From positions 948,035 to 1,012,034 of the forward strand of contig BDGG01000012.1 of NCBI GenBank assembly GCA_001949185.1: DNA of 64,000 nt, in the 5' to 3' direction. This DNA comes from Ramazzottius varieornatus (taxonomy: Eukaryota; Tardigrada; Eutardigrada; Parachela; Ramazzottiidae). The translations under genes were made by a program, and so were the position numbers. The notes beneath the pieces are model-generated. The model was not told the origin of the DNA and did not search any database. It saw only the letters and a program-made list of their open reading frames with translations. Position 1 is the stretch's first letter. Each line of letters begins with the position of its first letter. Shown here in pieces: positions 38,497 to 50,846 of the stretch.

Positions 38497-39406
38497 TCAG
38501 CCGAACGACTGGATCTCAGGCGTATTCTTTCCGGTACACAGTTTCTCGGTCTGGGTATCGGTGCCTGACATGGTGTCGCAAAAGGACCCGGAAGTACAAC
38601 CGAAGGCAACAACCTCAGAAACTTCGTGCTTTCCTCGCGGGATGCTGTAAACGCCTGGAAAGTCCCAATACGGGTGTTTAACACAGGCACACGTCTACAG
38701 GTAATTCATCAACAGTTCCTGGGTAAATGGGCGAAAACGGAACGCTTCTGAACGATATTTTCTTCTTAACGGCGTACCTTTGGAATATGATTCAAAAAAT
38801 CAGCTTTCCGTTTCTCGTTATCACGAGCCAAAGCCATGCAGTTTGCAAGACAGTTCGCGATACCTGCAAAAGAAGCTTCGCGTACATGTCTGCGAAGAGA
38901 GGTACGTAGTAAGAAAAGTACTGACCAGCGGCGCACTTCGCCATCCCAGCATGGTGGCCATCGAGGTACTTCGCCATCGCATGCAAACTGCGCAAACTCA
39001 ACGGAATGACCGAGTTATCCATTTCTTTCTCAGCTAGCTGGCTCGCATCAGATGGAGGGGTCGTTAGTTTAGAAGGAAGGACAAGATGGTCTTTCAAGCC
39101 TTTGCAAAAGTCGTCTAGATGGATTTCAGTCTGCTCCAGCGATTCCTACAAATAAAACATTGATCCTACGGGTCTCCCACCCAATTCGAGACGAGTATGG
39201 TCGTTTACCTGAAACCCATCCATCCAACTTTTAGCCGTATCATCTGTCCGACCATCTAATCCTGCAATGAAGGTATCCACAACCACATCATGCAGTTCCT
39301 GAACAGCCGAATGAAAGCACTCTGAAGCGTCCGTCAGCGTCTTCGCAATTCGCTGCAGTTTCTCATTCCTAACCTTCGCAGCTTCGTATTCGTTGACCAG
39401 CGACAT
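38497..39406 (-). CDS. Uncharacterised protein, 225 aa, three exons
   Basis: I do not recognise this protein. Exons in coding order: 39406-39209, 39145-38864, 38694-38497, all joined in phase 0. The first exon is helical and charged (NEYEAAKVRNEKLQRIAKT), suggesting a coiled coil. The second ends with AKCAAGQYFSYYVPLF. The third carries several cysteines (TCACVKHPYWDFPGVYSIP). There is no signal peptide. It sits between NAA40 and MED21; MED21 is on the same strand 0.5 kb upstream. The third exon reads in another frame too, but phase 0 from the second exon gives the frame used here. The phase-0 consistency of all exon sizes is the main support. Confidence 0.55.
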
Positions 39407-39879
39407 GGATATGTACTTCCTGTAGCTGTCTCATTTAAGGACAACGAAAGAACCAATTCGCGGACTGACGCGGAGCTAACGTCGCGTACTACACTGCGCG
39501 TGAGGGCCAATTTGGCTTCTTCTGACATGCGGGATTACACATGCAACTGGTGGCACTTGCGAGAAACCATAAAGGTTGCTTAGCACGGGTCCTTGGTCCC
39601 TTTACTTGATGCACACTATTGCGAATGGTAGAAGCAGACCACTCGAGCAGAAGAACGCGGGACATTCCCGCTTGTCATCCAAAACTTAAATATAACCGAG
39701 AAGCCATGTTTGTCATGCAGACAGCCTAATCGACCTGTTAACAGCGAATAAAAATAAAAATAAAAATCAAAGTATAGTTTTGGACGAAAATCTGGCTAAC
39801 GTTACATGTCATATCACTAGTACAGTTTCGCGAGATCTTGCTAAAAATGACTCACAGTGCTCCATCAACGTCAGCGGAA
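39407..39879. other. Spacer with an A/T simple repeat
   Basis: Between the orphan gene start and the MED21 stop. At about 39750-39772 there is a short run of AATAAA-like units (GAATAAAAATAAAAATAAA). No gene is seen. Confidence 0.45.
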
Positions 39880-40626
39880 CTAGGAAGTGGCGTCCTGCAT
39901 ATCCCATCGTTCCGTGTACACCTCGCATTCAGATATGTCTTTCAAGGCGGCCTGCACTCGCGATAAGAGGTTCTGGCAGCTTTCATGGGCTTCTTGGAAA
40001 ACTTTCGTCGCGTTCTGGTTAGCTTTGCTAAGCTGCTCGATCGCAGCGACCTGCGGGAAGACCATCACGTTATACGAATGTCGATAGAAGATATTACTGT
40101 CAGTCGGTTAACCGAGTAAAGATGGTCAAACGATGAATACGACACTTACATCCGTTTCCGCTGTCTGGTCGTCGTTGGGAAGGCGATCGATGAGCGTATC
40201 CAGTTCTTTCACCGATTTTGCAATCAGCTTCGCGAACAATAATGGAAGATCTGCGAACCAACGGCGCAGTATAATGATCAAGCATTCACTTATGTTCAAC
40301 AAGGAGTACCACGTCACTAAAATCAGCGACTCACCTTTAGGCTGAAACTCTATGTTCTCGTTCTTTACGGGAACAGAGAATAGTCTTTCGTGGCCGGGTA
40401 GTATCGCGGGTTGCGCCGATTGTTGAAGAAGCCCAATGGCATTGCACATGTGATCCGCAATCTACAATACTAGCGAGTTAACTAACTAATTACAAGAGCG
40501 CAACGGCAGAAAGGAACGCAAACCCAAGCTGTAGCTAAGAACTGCGATTGCTCCAAACAAAAAACGCGGAGAGCTACTTCATACCTGGTTTATTTGGTCC
40601 TGAACTTGGGTGATACGATCGCACAT
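39880..40626 (-). CDS. MED21: Mediator complex subunit 21, 146 aa
   Basis: A middle-module Mediator subunit, nuclear; it pairs with MED7 as a coiled coil and links activators to RNA polymerase II. Exons in coding order: 40626-40585, 40461-40335, 40250-40150, 40050-39880, with matching phases. The N-terminus MCDRITQVQDQINQIADHMC is close to the family start (MADRLTQLQDAVNQLADQ.C), followed by NAIGLLQQSAQP. Next come LFAKLIAKSVKELDTLIDRLP, as in MED21, and a C-terminal helix (EAHESCQNLLSRVQAAL). The length equals human MED21 (144). The first exon has only 14 codons. It is head to head with RPLP2 (695 bases between starts), so they may share a promoter region. Confidence 0.93.
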
Positions 40627-41320
40627 GGTGAGGGAAGAGGACTCGTCTGCGTAGATGGGAGTCCAGATCCACACACTGTGCAATCCTGTCCAACAGCTCA
40701 ATCCACCCGCGGTGGAAAGTTGTCGGTATCGCTACAGGGCCTGCAACGGGATGCGCTTTTAAACCTTCTAATCGAGTTCCTGTCCGCTGTCCAACGTCCC
40801 GCCGATATTCGTCCGTTCCGTAACTTCCGCTTCAAAAACTGGGAATTAAAAAGAAAAACGCAAATTACAATCGATAAAATAAATAAAAAAGAAATTATTC
40901 TACGAGAACGCTAGCGAGTTTGCGATTGGCGTTGACCTCGAAGGGGCTTTTCAGTAATCCCAGGGGCTCGTTAGGATTAGGGTACCACTGTACCCCAACT
41001 AAACAATCAATGCGACATTCGAATGGAAATTTGTCTGCCATGTAGACGACGAGTGCAGACTGCATGTGCAGTTGCCGGAAATCAGTTCACAGGTTTTGGT
41101 TTTTCGGCAAGTCTCATCTTCCCCACGTCCACGGATTATCCAGAGGAGAACTTCGTCTACTTATCTGGACGTCTTGGGTCTGTTACACGAGAGTAACCTC
41201 ACAAAGTGTAAGTCGGCGTAAATCACGATGAGCATAGCGTGAGCCGCAGAGGGTACTGTAGCAGTTCTCTGTTTAGGCTAGATCGCTTACTGTGATCCTT
41301 GATTGTTGTTCTAGTTCACA
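40627..41320. promoter_or_regulatory. Divergent promoter region MED21/RPLP2
   Basis: 694 bases between two diverging housekeeping starts. A T-rich tract ending in CTAG lies 6 bases before the RPLP2 ATG and could be a 5' UTR splice acceptor. No TATA element is evident. Confidence 0.4.
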
Positions 41321-41844
41321 ATGCGATACCTTGCTGCGTACATGCTGGTGACGCTGGGAGGAAAGGCCAACCCGTCGGCGGAAGATATCGAGAGGGTGCT
41401 GAGCAGTGTAGGCATCGATGCTGACAGGAAGAAGATCGACCTTGTCCTTAGCAAGCTCCAAGGAAAAGATGTCCAGAGCGTCATAACAGAAGGTACCTCA
41501 AGCCTGTCGTCCCCAGTAAAGCAAGTTGCCGAACGTAGTGTTTTATTCATAGGTTCCAAGAAGCTTTCGTCCCTTCCCACAACCGCACCGTCGTCTGGTG
41601 CAGCGGCACCTGCCGCCGCCGCTGGTGGAGCCAAGGAAGCTGCAGCCCCGGCAGCCAAAGAAGGTATGTAATTTCTGCACAATACCCTGTTCTTCAGGTG
41701 ACGAAACTGCATTGATAGGACTGAAGGCTCGCTTTCTAGCGAGATGTTGTAACTAATCTGAATTTTTTTCTTGCAGAGGCTAAGAAGAAGGAGGAGCCCA
41801 AAGAAGAAGAGGATGAAGATATGGGTTTCGGCCTGTTCGATTAA
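41321..41844 (+). CDS. RPLP2: 60S acidic ribosomal protein P2, 116 aa
   Basis: A component of the ribosomal stalk that recruits elongation factors. Exons: 41321-41492, 41553-41663, 41777-41844. The N-terminal dimerisation domain begins MRYLAAYMLVTLGGKANPS, with SSVGIDADRKKIDLVLSKL. It is followed by an Ala-rich hinge and the acidic tail EEEDEDMGFGLFD, the diagnostic P-protein C-terminus. Length and domain order are those of P2 rather than P1 or P0. Phases agree. Confidence 0.97.
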
Positions 41845-42139
41845 AGTCGCACCTTTCTTCCGCACTCTATGGCTTTGAATCGATTCAACCTTCTTACCGG
41901 CTGATATTTTATTTGTAAGTGCTAAGAAATGTTCGTTCACTTTTCGACCTCGTTATTTTGTCTAGAATAACGCAAAGGAAAGACGTACGATGGTAAGCGG
42001 ACAATACGAACACTTGACAGTAAAATTTCCACAGATTTCCTGACGATCTTACCGCACTCCGTTTAGGCTCAATGAGGAGCCAACAAACTACAGGGAGGAC
42101 GAATACACAACACCATAGGCAGATTCGAGCAGGCAGTGT

Positions 42140-43702
<1,563 letters not shown>

Positions 43703-44584
43703 TTTGCAGGATTCGCATCAGCGGAGTAGGGCTATTATCGGCGTACTGTGTCCTGTAAAAACAACTACGGTTCGCGGTGTGGTTCCAGCAGCTAACACTC
43801 AAAGACTTGCAAGGCAAGTTCAGAATCGTAAATTTGTGATGGCCGAAAACTGCAGGATGGCTCATTATCGCATGGTAAGTTGCTATCTAGTGACGGTATA
43901 GGGTATCTGATCGAACATGAATGTGATGCGGTCTTTCTCTCTACAGTGCGTATCCGGTTTGAGCTTTGCCACATGTTGTCTGCCAAAAGATGAGTGAAGT
44001 CGAAAGGTGCTGCGCTCACAATGAACGAGAAATGCAACACGCACAGCAAAAGATCTCTGGAAGAACTCCTCCCAAGTTTCTGAAAACCACGTCGTTTCGC
44101 CGGCTAGTGCCCGATGGATGAGCGGGATCGTGGCGGTATGCCGGTCGCTCATGGCACGATCTCTAGCATGAACTCGGTATGACACAGTGCCAAGAAAACA
44201 CGTTGATGGACTTGATAAAGCAGCACTTACCCATGTTCTCAGATAAGGCTCTCCGCCTGCGCAAGCTCGAACGATTCCGACCTAGATTTTTTTCCATGCA
44301 ACACACTGAAACATTCTACAGAGGGGACAGTACGACGAGTGGCTAGCTACGGCACCTCGATGAGCCGGCGATCGGAATGCGCTGTTTCGCAGGATCAGCT
44401 ATCTCGAATGACTGTTCTTAATTGCTCAGGTACCATCTGACGAAGTTACCTACCTACAGCCTGGGCAGCTTTCTCCTGTAGTATCTTTCCAGAAGTATCT
44501 AACAAGGGGTGAAACCCTTACACACAGTCTTGCACATTAATTTAACTGTTGTTGCATCTTCGGGCTTACTAAGAAAGCCCTACA
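43703..44584. other. Divergent intergenic region ASPDH/SLC26
   Basis: Nearly 0.9 kb between diverging starts. Short frames have no recognisable domain. No repeats of the two miniature families. Confidence 0.4.
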
Positions 44585-47500
44585 ATGGCAGGTCGCCGAG
44601 GTACAACGGATTCCAACGCATCATCGGAGAACGTGGACACATTTGGCGATGAGAATGATGAGCATTTCAAGCCCGTCATACGCTTCTTTCAGTCTCCGGG
44701 AGAAGACCTGTTGGTCCAGGAGGTTAAAGATGACCCTCGCACTAGGCGGCAATCGGTGGCCCAACTGCAGAGAATTCAAAATGCATCCGTCGGTATGCTC
44801 CCATCCGCTATGGCGAAGGCGCGACGTCGCAGCTCCATACATCGACCTAACCTCCAGTATTCCAGCCCGGACTTCCAGGCCGACTTAGAAAAGCACGAGT
44901 GGGATACCGCGCGAAACCACGTGATAGAGGATCCTGAGGCCCAGTATGAGCTCGACCGATTGAAACGCTCCGAGATCCCCGAGATCCCCGAAGAGGCAGA
45001 GACGAAAGATGACTTGGGCTATGACAGACCACCAGTGGGTCCTGCGGAAAAAGAGGAGTTCTTTCGGTTTGGTGGACCAGTTACCCTGGCGGACTTGAAA
45101 GAAGAAGTGGGAGAGTTTTGCACCTTTGAGTCCGTTAAGAGGAAGATCCCCATTATAGAACGCATATTGACCTATAAAAAGGAGGATATCGTTGGCGATG
45201 TTGTCGCTGGATTGACGGTGAGTCTCACAGCTTTCTGATCAAGGCAAGCCCGGGATGATTACAGCTGTACTGTATTATTATCCTATTTTGCAGGTGGGAC
45301 TTGCCGTTATCCCTGGGTGCTTAGCCTACGCCTCGATTGCTGATGTGAACCTGAAGGTATGTCACTTGAACCTTCAGAGCTCATGAGGTGAAACGTGGCC
45401 GATACCGATAACGTTGCTGATGCTTCGCACCTTGCAGTATGGCTTATATTCGGCTTTTATGGGACCTTTGATTTACGCGCTGCTGGGTACTTCGAAGGAT
45501 GTCACCTGCGCAGGTACTGCGAAATGAAGTTACGATGCTCGATCGCTAACTTCGCGTCAATTATTTTAGTCGGTCCAACTGCCATCCTGTCGTTGCTGAC
45601 GGGAGCTTTCATCCGACGAGATGTCGGGGACCCAGGAGAATGGGCAGCGCTCCTGTGTTTCTTTGCCGGATGTGTTCAACTTACGATGGGCTTCCTTCGT
45701 CTAGGTCGGTACTGTGCATTGTGAGAGCCACATTTACACCTGCAGCATCGTGATATTTTGTGCCGATTTGTCTTGCAGGGTTCCTCATTAACTTTCTGTC
45801 TACACCGGTAGTCAGTGGGTTCACTCAGGCTGCCGTCATCGTTATCATTCTGAGCCAGGTGAAGAACCTGATGGGTGTCAAGTTCGGGTCCGCCAAGGAC
45901 AATGCCGTGCAGACCCTCCTGGGATATTTCCGCAAAGCGGTGGATACCAAGTACGTAGGGAATATAACATTGGAAAGGAAAGGTCTTCACCGTTTTTTTC
46001 TTAACCTTATCCGTTCTTTTTAGTGGCTGGGATATTTTGCTGGGTATGCTGTGCATCACCTTCCTCCTCGTCATGAAAGAGGTCAAGTGGCCCGCATGGA
46101 AGCCACGAGCCGGTAGCACAGAGAAAAAGCCACCCAAGTGGTGGATATTTGCGCAGCAAACCGTCAGAATGATGAGCGTTTGTGAGTTTCATGAAAAGTT
46201 TCCGGAAGTGACCAGTATGTGATTGTCCCTGAAAAATCTGTTTCTTTCGATAGGTCGATATGCCATTTGCGTGGTGGTTGCCACCCTTGCCGTATACCTT
46301 CTACAAGAAAGGAACATCAACGTCATTTCGGCCACGGGCAAACTGGATGGTGGTCTTCCCGTTCCGAAGCTTCCGAATTTCGCGGTTGGAGGACTGGCCT
46401 TTGGTGAGGTGATGGGTTCCTTTGGAGCGGGTCTTGCCCTGGTTCCTCTACTGGCCACCATGGAATCGATCGCCGTAGCAAAGACATTCGCTAGTCGCTT
46501 TCGATACAATATCTTTACCACGCAGGAATTCATCGCGCTGGGAGCTGTTAACATTGTTTCGTCGTTCTTCGGGTCCATTCCTGTTACGGGAGCTTTCACA
46601 CGAACTGCTCTAGCGGCTGAAAGCGGCGTGCGGACTTCATTGGCCGGCTTTATTACCGGTAAGGTCCAGGTCTCCTCCATGAGTATTTTTCGGTATATTT
46701 TCGTGTGCAAAGGTGCTTACTGTACTCACGCTCTTCTGTTGCAGGAGGGTTCGTCATCGTATCCATCGTAGCGTTGAGTTCTATGATGCAGTACATCCCA
46801 AAGGCAGCAATGGCCGCCGTGGTCATCTGCTCCTGCTTGGTCATGTTTGACTTCCAGATATTCCGGGAACTCTGGCACATTCGCAAGTCCGAGCTTTTCG
46901 TGCTGGTATTCACTATGGTCGCATGTTTGCTTTTACGAGCAGAGTACGGTCTGCTAATGGGTCTCACCCTGTCCATACTGATGCTGGTCTACCCAATGGC
47001 GAGACCCATAGTGCTGGTTAGCCGGAAAGTCCGCGAAGGAATAACCGACAAGAACCTCGAGTCGTATCAGATTACCGTCACTCCTCAAAGCTCGGTCGTC
47101 TTCCCTGCTGCGGAGTTCATGAAGGAGATATTCTCCGATAACTTGTTCAATGAGACAGTCACGGCAAACTTTCCACCGCGCATGTCGACGGTGGCTCGGG
47201 ATGGGGGTCCGCGTCGGCTAGGGCAGACAGAGATGCGGGAAGCACTTCCGCCCATCGTATTTAATGGTATTCACTTAACGTCGAGCGACTACTCCACGCT
47301 ACGGGCTCTGCGAAGTGTCTACGTGAACTGCAAATCCACTCACCGCGATCTTCGGTATTTCAGAAGTTGCACTGGTTTTGAGTACCCACCTGGTAGTGGT
47401 GTCTTATTTAAGGTTCGTCAATACTTCGTCGGATATCCTGAACATCATTATCCCACCTCAGAAGCCGCCTAGAGTTCGACGAACGAAGCAGCAAAAAGGT

Positions 47501-47659
47501 AGCAACATCGGTGTCTGTAAACATATTCTTTACAAGTGTCTAACAATGATGTGATTGTTCTATGTGTAACGAGCCTGTTTTGCTTTCACAGTGGATATTG
47601 GGCCTACCAATGGGAAGCAGGAGGAAATTCAAAAAGAGAAACTTCTGGACGATGAATAA
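44585..47659 (+). CDS. SLC26-family anion/sulfate transporter (SLC26A11-like), 801 aa
   Basis: A multi-span anion transporter of plasma membrane or lysosome type. Ten exons: 44585-45217, 45294-45356, 45438-45513, 45570-45704, 45779-45950, 46024-46181, 46254-46658, 46745-47354, 47413-47498, 47592-47659. Phases agree throughout. The core starts VGDVVAGLTVGLAVIPGCLA, then YGLYSAFMGPLIYALLGTSK, VGPTAILSLLTGAF, STPVVSGFTQAAVIVI, SFFGSIPVTGAFTRTALA and GLLMGLTLSILML. A STAS-like region follows, with QSSVVFPAAEFM, GIHLTSSDY and LRFVNTSSDILN. The intron at 47355-47412 was placed by phase and by the STAS alignment. An unusual acidic/basic cytosolic N-terminus of about 190 residues (human SLC26A11 has very little) includes a SEIPEIPEEAE stretch. 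The transported ion is inferred from family only. Confidence 0.9.
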
Positions 47660-49144
47660 CTGTGGAACGGAGTTTCAGTTCGAAAAGCTATTGTTGAGTT
47701 ACCGGTATCCACGTTGAAGGATTTTGCCTTGTTTCTGATGGTACCGTACAAACAGTAGTACGCGTGCGCGAAGCAGGGTACTTCTGCAGTGTTTCAAGAA
47801 ACTGAAAATTTGCAGCTTGGTTTTATCAAACGTTTGGTTTTATAGCCATCTTTATCTCTTTGATTTATTTTGAGTTTGCCGTTTACCGCTTTCAGTTCAA
47901 GATTGCATTGTATGGTTGCAACAACTCAATGATCAAAATAGCGAAAACAGCAAAAGGCGGCTAGTGTGAAACCATACCTAACGCGTCGAGTTTTGGATGG
48001 GTCAGGCAGAGATGAACGGTAACGCTACACAGCGGAATCTCTGAAAATTTCCCCATGTTCATCAAGCTTATCCAACGGGATATACTTTGATCAGTAAGAA
48101 CCAAGAACCAAGAAGCAAGCCTGGAAGAGGATACGGTTCCCGAAGTTTGACCAATGGCGGTGTCGTCTGCGTCATGACATACTGTGATGTGAGTTCGGAG
48201 ATTACTGAGGATAGAATGTCATGTACGGCGATTGTACGCAGCGTCTATACAGATTCCACTACAGTACGCGTGCCAGACTACCAGTACACGTACTTCGCAT
48301 AATTACGGGCATAGACAAAAATTTGGGGACGTGCCGAAAGCGGCAACACCACGATTGATCGGTCGGTTGTAGCTGGCCCCTGCCGCTCTCGGCCGGTAAC
48401 CGAAATTTTTCCCACAACCATAACTAGGTAAACTGCGTGTACTGTGTAAATTTGACGCTGGTTTTTGCTATTTGGTGCTTCTCGGACAAGCCGACTTTCC
48501 ACCCCTCTATGAACATGAGCATTTAGAGCTCATGGAAATACACCCAAATCTCGAGTTGACAGGTGATGACATGGTAATGAGCATTCGACCATTGTCCGGA
48601 AAATACTTCAACTCCGATCCATTTATGGAAGTAAAACAGGCTTGGCGAGCAAAAACACTTCCGTGTAAAATAGTATGTCGAGTAGAGTTTTCGGTTAGCC
48701 ATAGGGGACAACCAGATGCATCCCAGAAACAGCTGATCCGGCCGGTACGGCAGGCCATGCGTAGAAAACTGGTATAAAAAACTGATTCCCCGATTTTCCT
48801 CCCTTCTCGTACATGGACATATCTGTTAAAGTCTTCCCATCCACCCGTTTTTCAAGCAGCTCGAGCATTCGAAACTACAAAGCATGCTCTTGAGAACTGC
48901 ATAAGCGGTTCTGAAAGCACAGCTAACACCCCTCCAGAAAAACTCGTTTCCTGAACGATTTGGAAAATACCTCGGAAGCTCCAGATACAAAAAACCAGCG
49001 TCATTTCTTGTTGTCGTTTTCCGGCCATGGGGAATCGTCTCAAGTCTGACGCTTCCTTCCATGAACTTTAAGAGATATTATCTCTGGATTTTTGCAGGGA
49101 TTTATCGATGCTTCAGCACTTTGAGAGGGACAACCCTTGCTCCC
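47660..49144. other. Intergenic region with one unexplained open frame
   Basis: A frame at 48472-48777 (about 100 codons, with YEHEHLELMEIHPNLEL and KYFNSDPFMEVKQAW) looks protein-like but begins without a clear ATG or splice site, and I could not connect it to the next gene. Around 48310-48415 the sequence is inverted-repeat-like (AAATTT, GCCGAAAGCGGC and complements). The rest shows nothing. Confidence 0.35.
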
Positions 49145-50627
49145 ATGATGATCGGAACCACAGCGATGAATGCAGCCACGGAGAAAGACTCCTTACATGG
49201 AAAAGAATTCCTCATTGTTGGTGGCCCTAGTCTTGTCGCGGCGTCCATGGTTCTAAACGAAATCGACGACTACTTGAGTATAACGGGGACCAGACCTTCG
49301 GGGTCTAGCTCTTCGCGTCCATCGGATGCTTCAGTGGAACAGCGGAAGCTCTACAAAGAATATGTGGATAGGAGACGACTCCATATGCGCAGCAACGAAC
49401 AGGAAGCTTATCTCCCATCCAACATACGGGGGCTCTATAACCAGGTCAGAGAAGTAAAGTTGATCATCCCCCAACACAAAGGTATTTGAAGATCGAAATG
49501 TGGGGCCTCTTGCTGAAGAATACTACCAACCGCAAGTGGGTATATTTCGTCTGCACCAAGTACTTCCGGTTGGCTCTGCTTCCCAAAGGACATGAATACA
49601 ACAATCTGAAACGTGCATTTGCAGTTGACAGAACGACCAGAGGGAACGGGAACCGTCGCCGTTATCGAGAAAAGCTTCCACCCTCAGCGTGATGCTATCC
49701 TTCGAGAGCTCACTACGATCGGACTGACAAAGTACACTTGTCTTGACTGAGTGAAATCCATGAAAACGATGAAATTGTGCTGATTAGAATGAATATGTAC
49801 TAACCATAAACTTTCTTTCTATAGAGCAGGCTGGAATTACGTTGTGGACAACTTGCCCACGGATGCAGGACAGCTTCGGGGTACGTTGCTGGTGATAATG
49901 CCCGAGAAGCTGAAGAACGAATGGGCCGAACAAACCCAGCAAAAGATAAAAAGGATCGTGGAGCTTTCCCACCGTCTAAAGTTCCTTATGCGAATAAGCG
50001 AAGCAGATTCGGCCGAGAGGAAAAAGTTCTTCACCGAAGACTTACCTTCGTTTCCGCTTCGAAAGAAAAGTACGCATCAAGTTTTTTCTGCATGACTGAT
50101 ATTCATCTACGGATCTTTTTTCAACAGGCATCTCTCCGCAAAGAGTACTGACTTCCTCTGGAACGAAACCTCCCCCAGTTCCGAAATCGCCATCTCCAGT
50201 TAGGAAGCATGTATCTCCTCCCGGGAAATCCAGTACGTCATCAGACAGCGATTTGTCTATGCCATTTTCCAGTTCGCAGACGCTAGCAGAATCTCCCGCC
50301 ACGGTGTCCATAGCGTCAAAACAGTTCACTCCACAAAAAGCTTACGCTGTGGAAGTGGCGTCCCCGCTCAAGAACAGTCCTACGGTGGCTTCTGACGCTT
50401 TGCAGGCAGTGCTAGACGAAACTCAGCCCGAGCCGAGTGCGGGTTCGCTGAATCCAGCCGTGGAGGCACAGCAAGAACCTCCTGGTAAGAAACGAAGAGG
50501 AAGACCGGCTGCAGTCCCGAAGCCAGGGCAACCCGCTAAAGGCAAAGCAGCTCCGCTGCCTCCAGTCGAACCAACGTCCGTCACCAGGAAAACTTCGAGA
50601 CCCACCGCAGGCAGACGGAAAACATGA
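49145..50627 (+). CDS. AT-hook-containing protein, uncharacterised, 393 aa
   Basis: Exons: 49145-49481, 49632-49731, 49825-50069, 50128-50627; each junction is GT-AG and phases agree. I cannot assign the N-terminal 240 residues (FLIVGGPSLVAASMVLNEI, GTVAVIEKSFHPQRD, LVIMPEKLKNEW, a charged helix around KIKRIVELSHRLKFLM). The C-terminal 160 residues are Ser/Pro-rich and disordered, with one AT-hook core KKRRGRPAA and a Lys/Arg-rich tail, so a nuclear DNA-binding role is likely. The start is uncertain: the frame is open upstream to 49061 and an earlier exon may exist. The acceptor TTGACAG at 49631 was chosen over the nearby TTTGCAG because only it restores phase. A polyadenylation signal lies about 120 bases after the stop. 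Confidence 0.65.
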
Positions 50628-50743
50628 TTACTAACTCTTTTAACAGAAACTTCATCCATCCTCATGTTCGTTCTCTAAAGGCCTTTCATCCTCAATTCTT
50701 TCCTCTTGCGTAATGCATAGAAGAGGACTTGAAATGCGCTAGA

Positions 50744-50749
50744 AATAAA
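50744..50749 (+). terminator. Polyadenylation signal AATAAA
   Basis: A canonical hexamer lies 117 bases after the stop codon of the AT-hook gene, in GAAATAAATG. Confidence 0.6.
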
Positions 50750-50846
50750 TGTTTCTTGTACAATAAGCATCCGAGATAAAAGATAAAGCGTTTACAATAT
50801 CACAGGTGAACGAGAGTCTTGTCTTTGGTATAACAAAGTGAAAGAT

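Noticed and set aside
38890-38925. A 36-base intron in the orphan gene's second exon
   Set aside because: The sequence reads through in frame (QYFSYYVPLFA) and every exon size fits without it.
43792-44185. Minus-strand open frames upstream of ASPDH with a hydrophobic start
   Set aside because: No family match and no consistent splice structure; they lie in the divergent promoter region.
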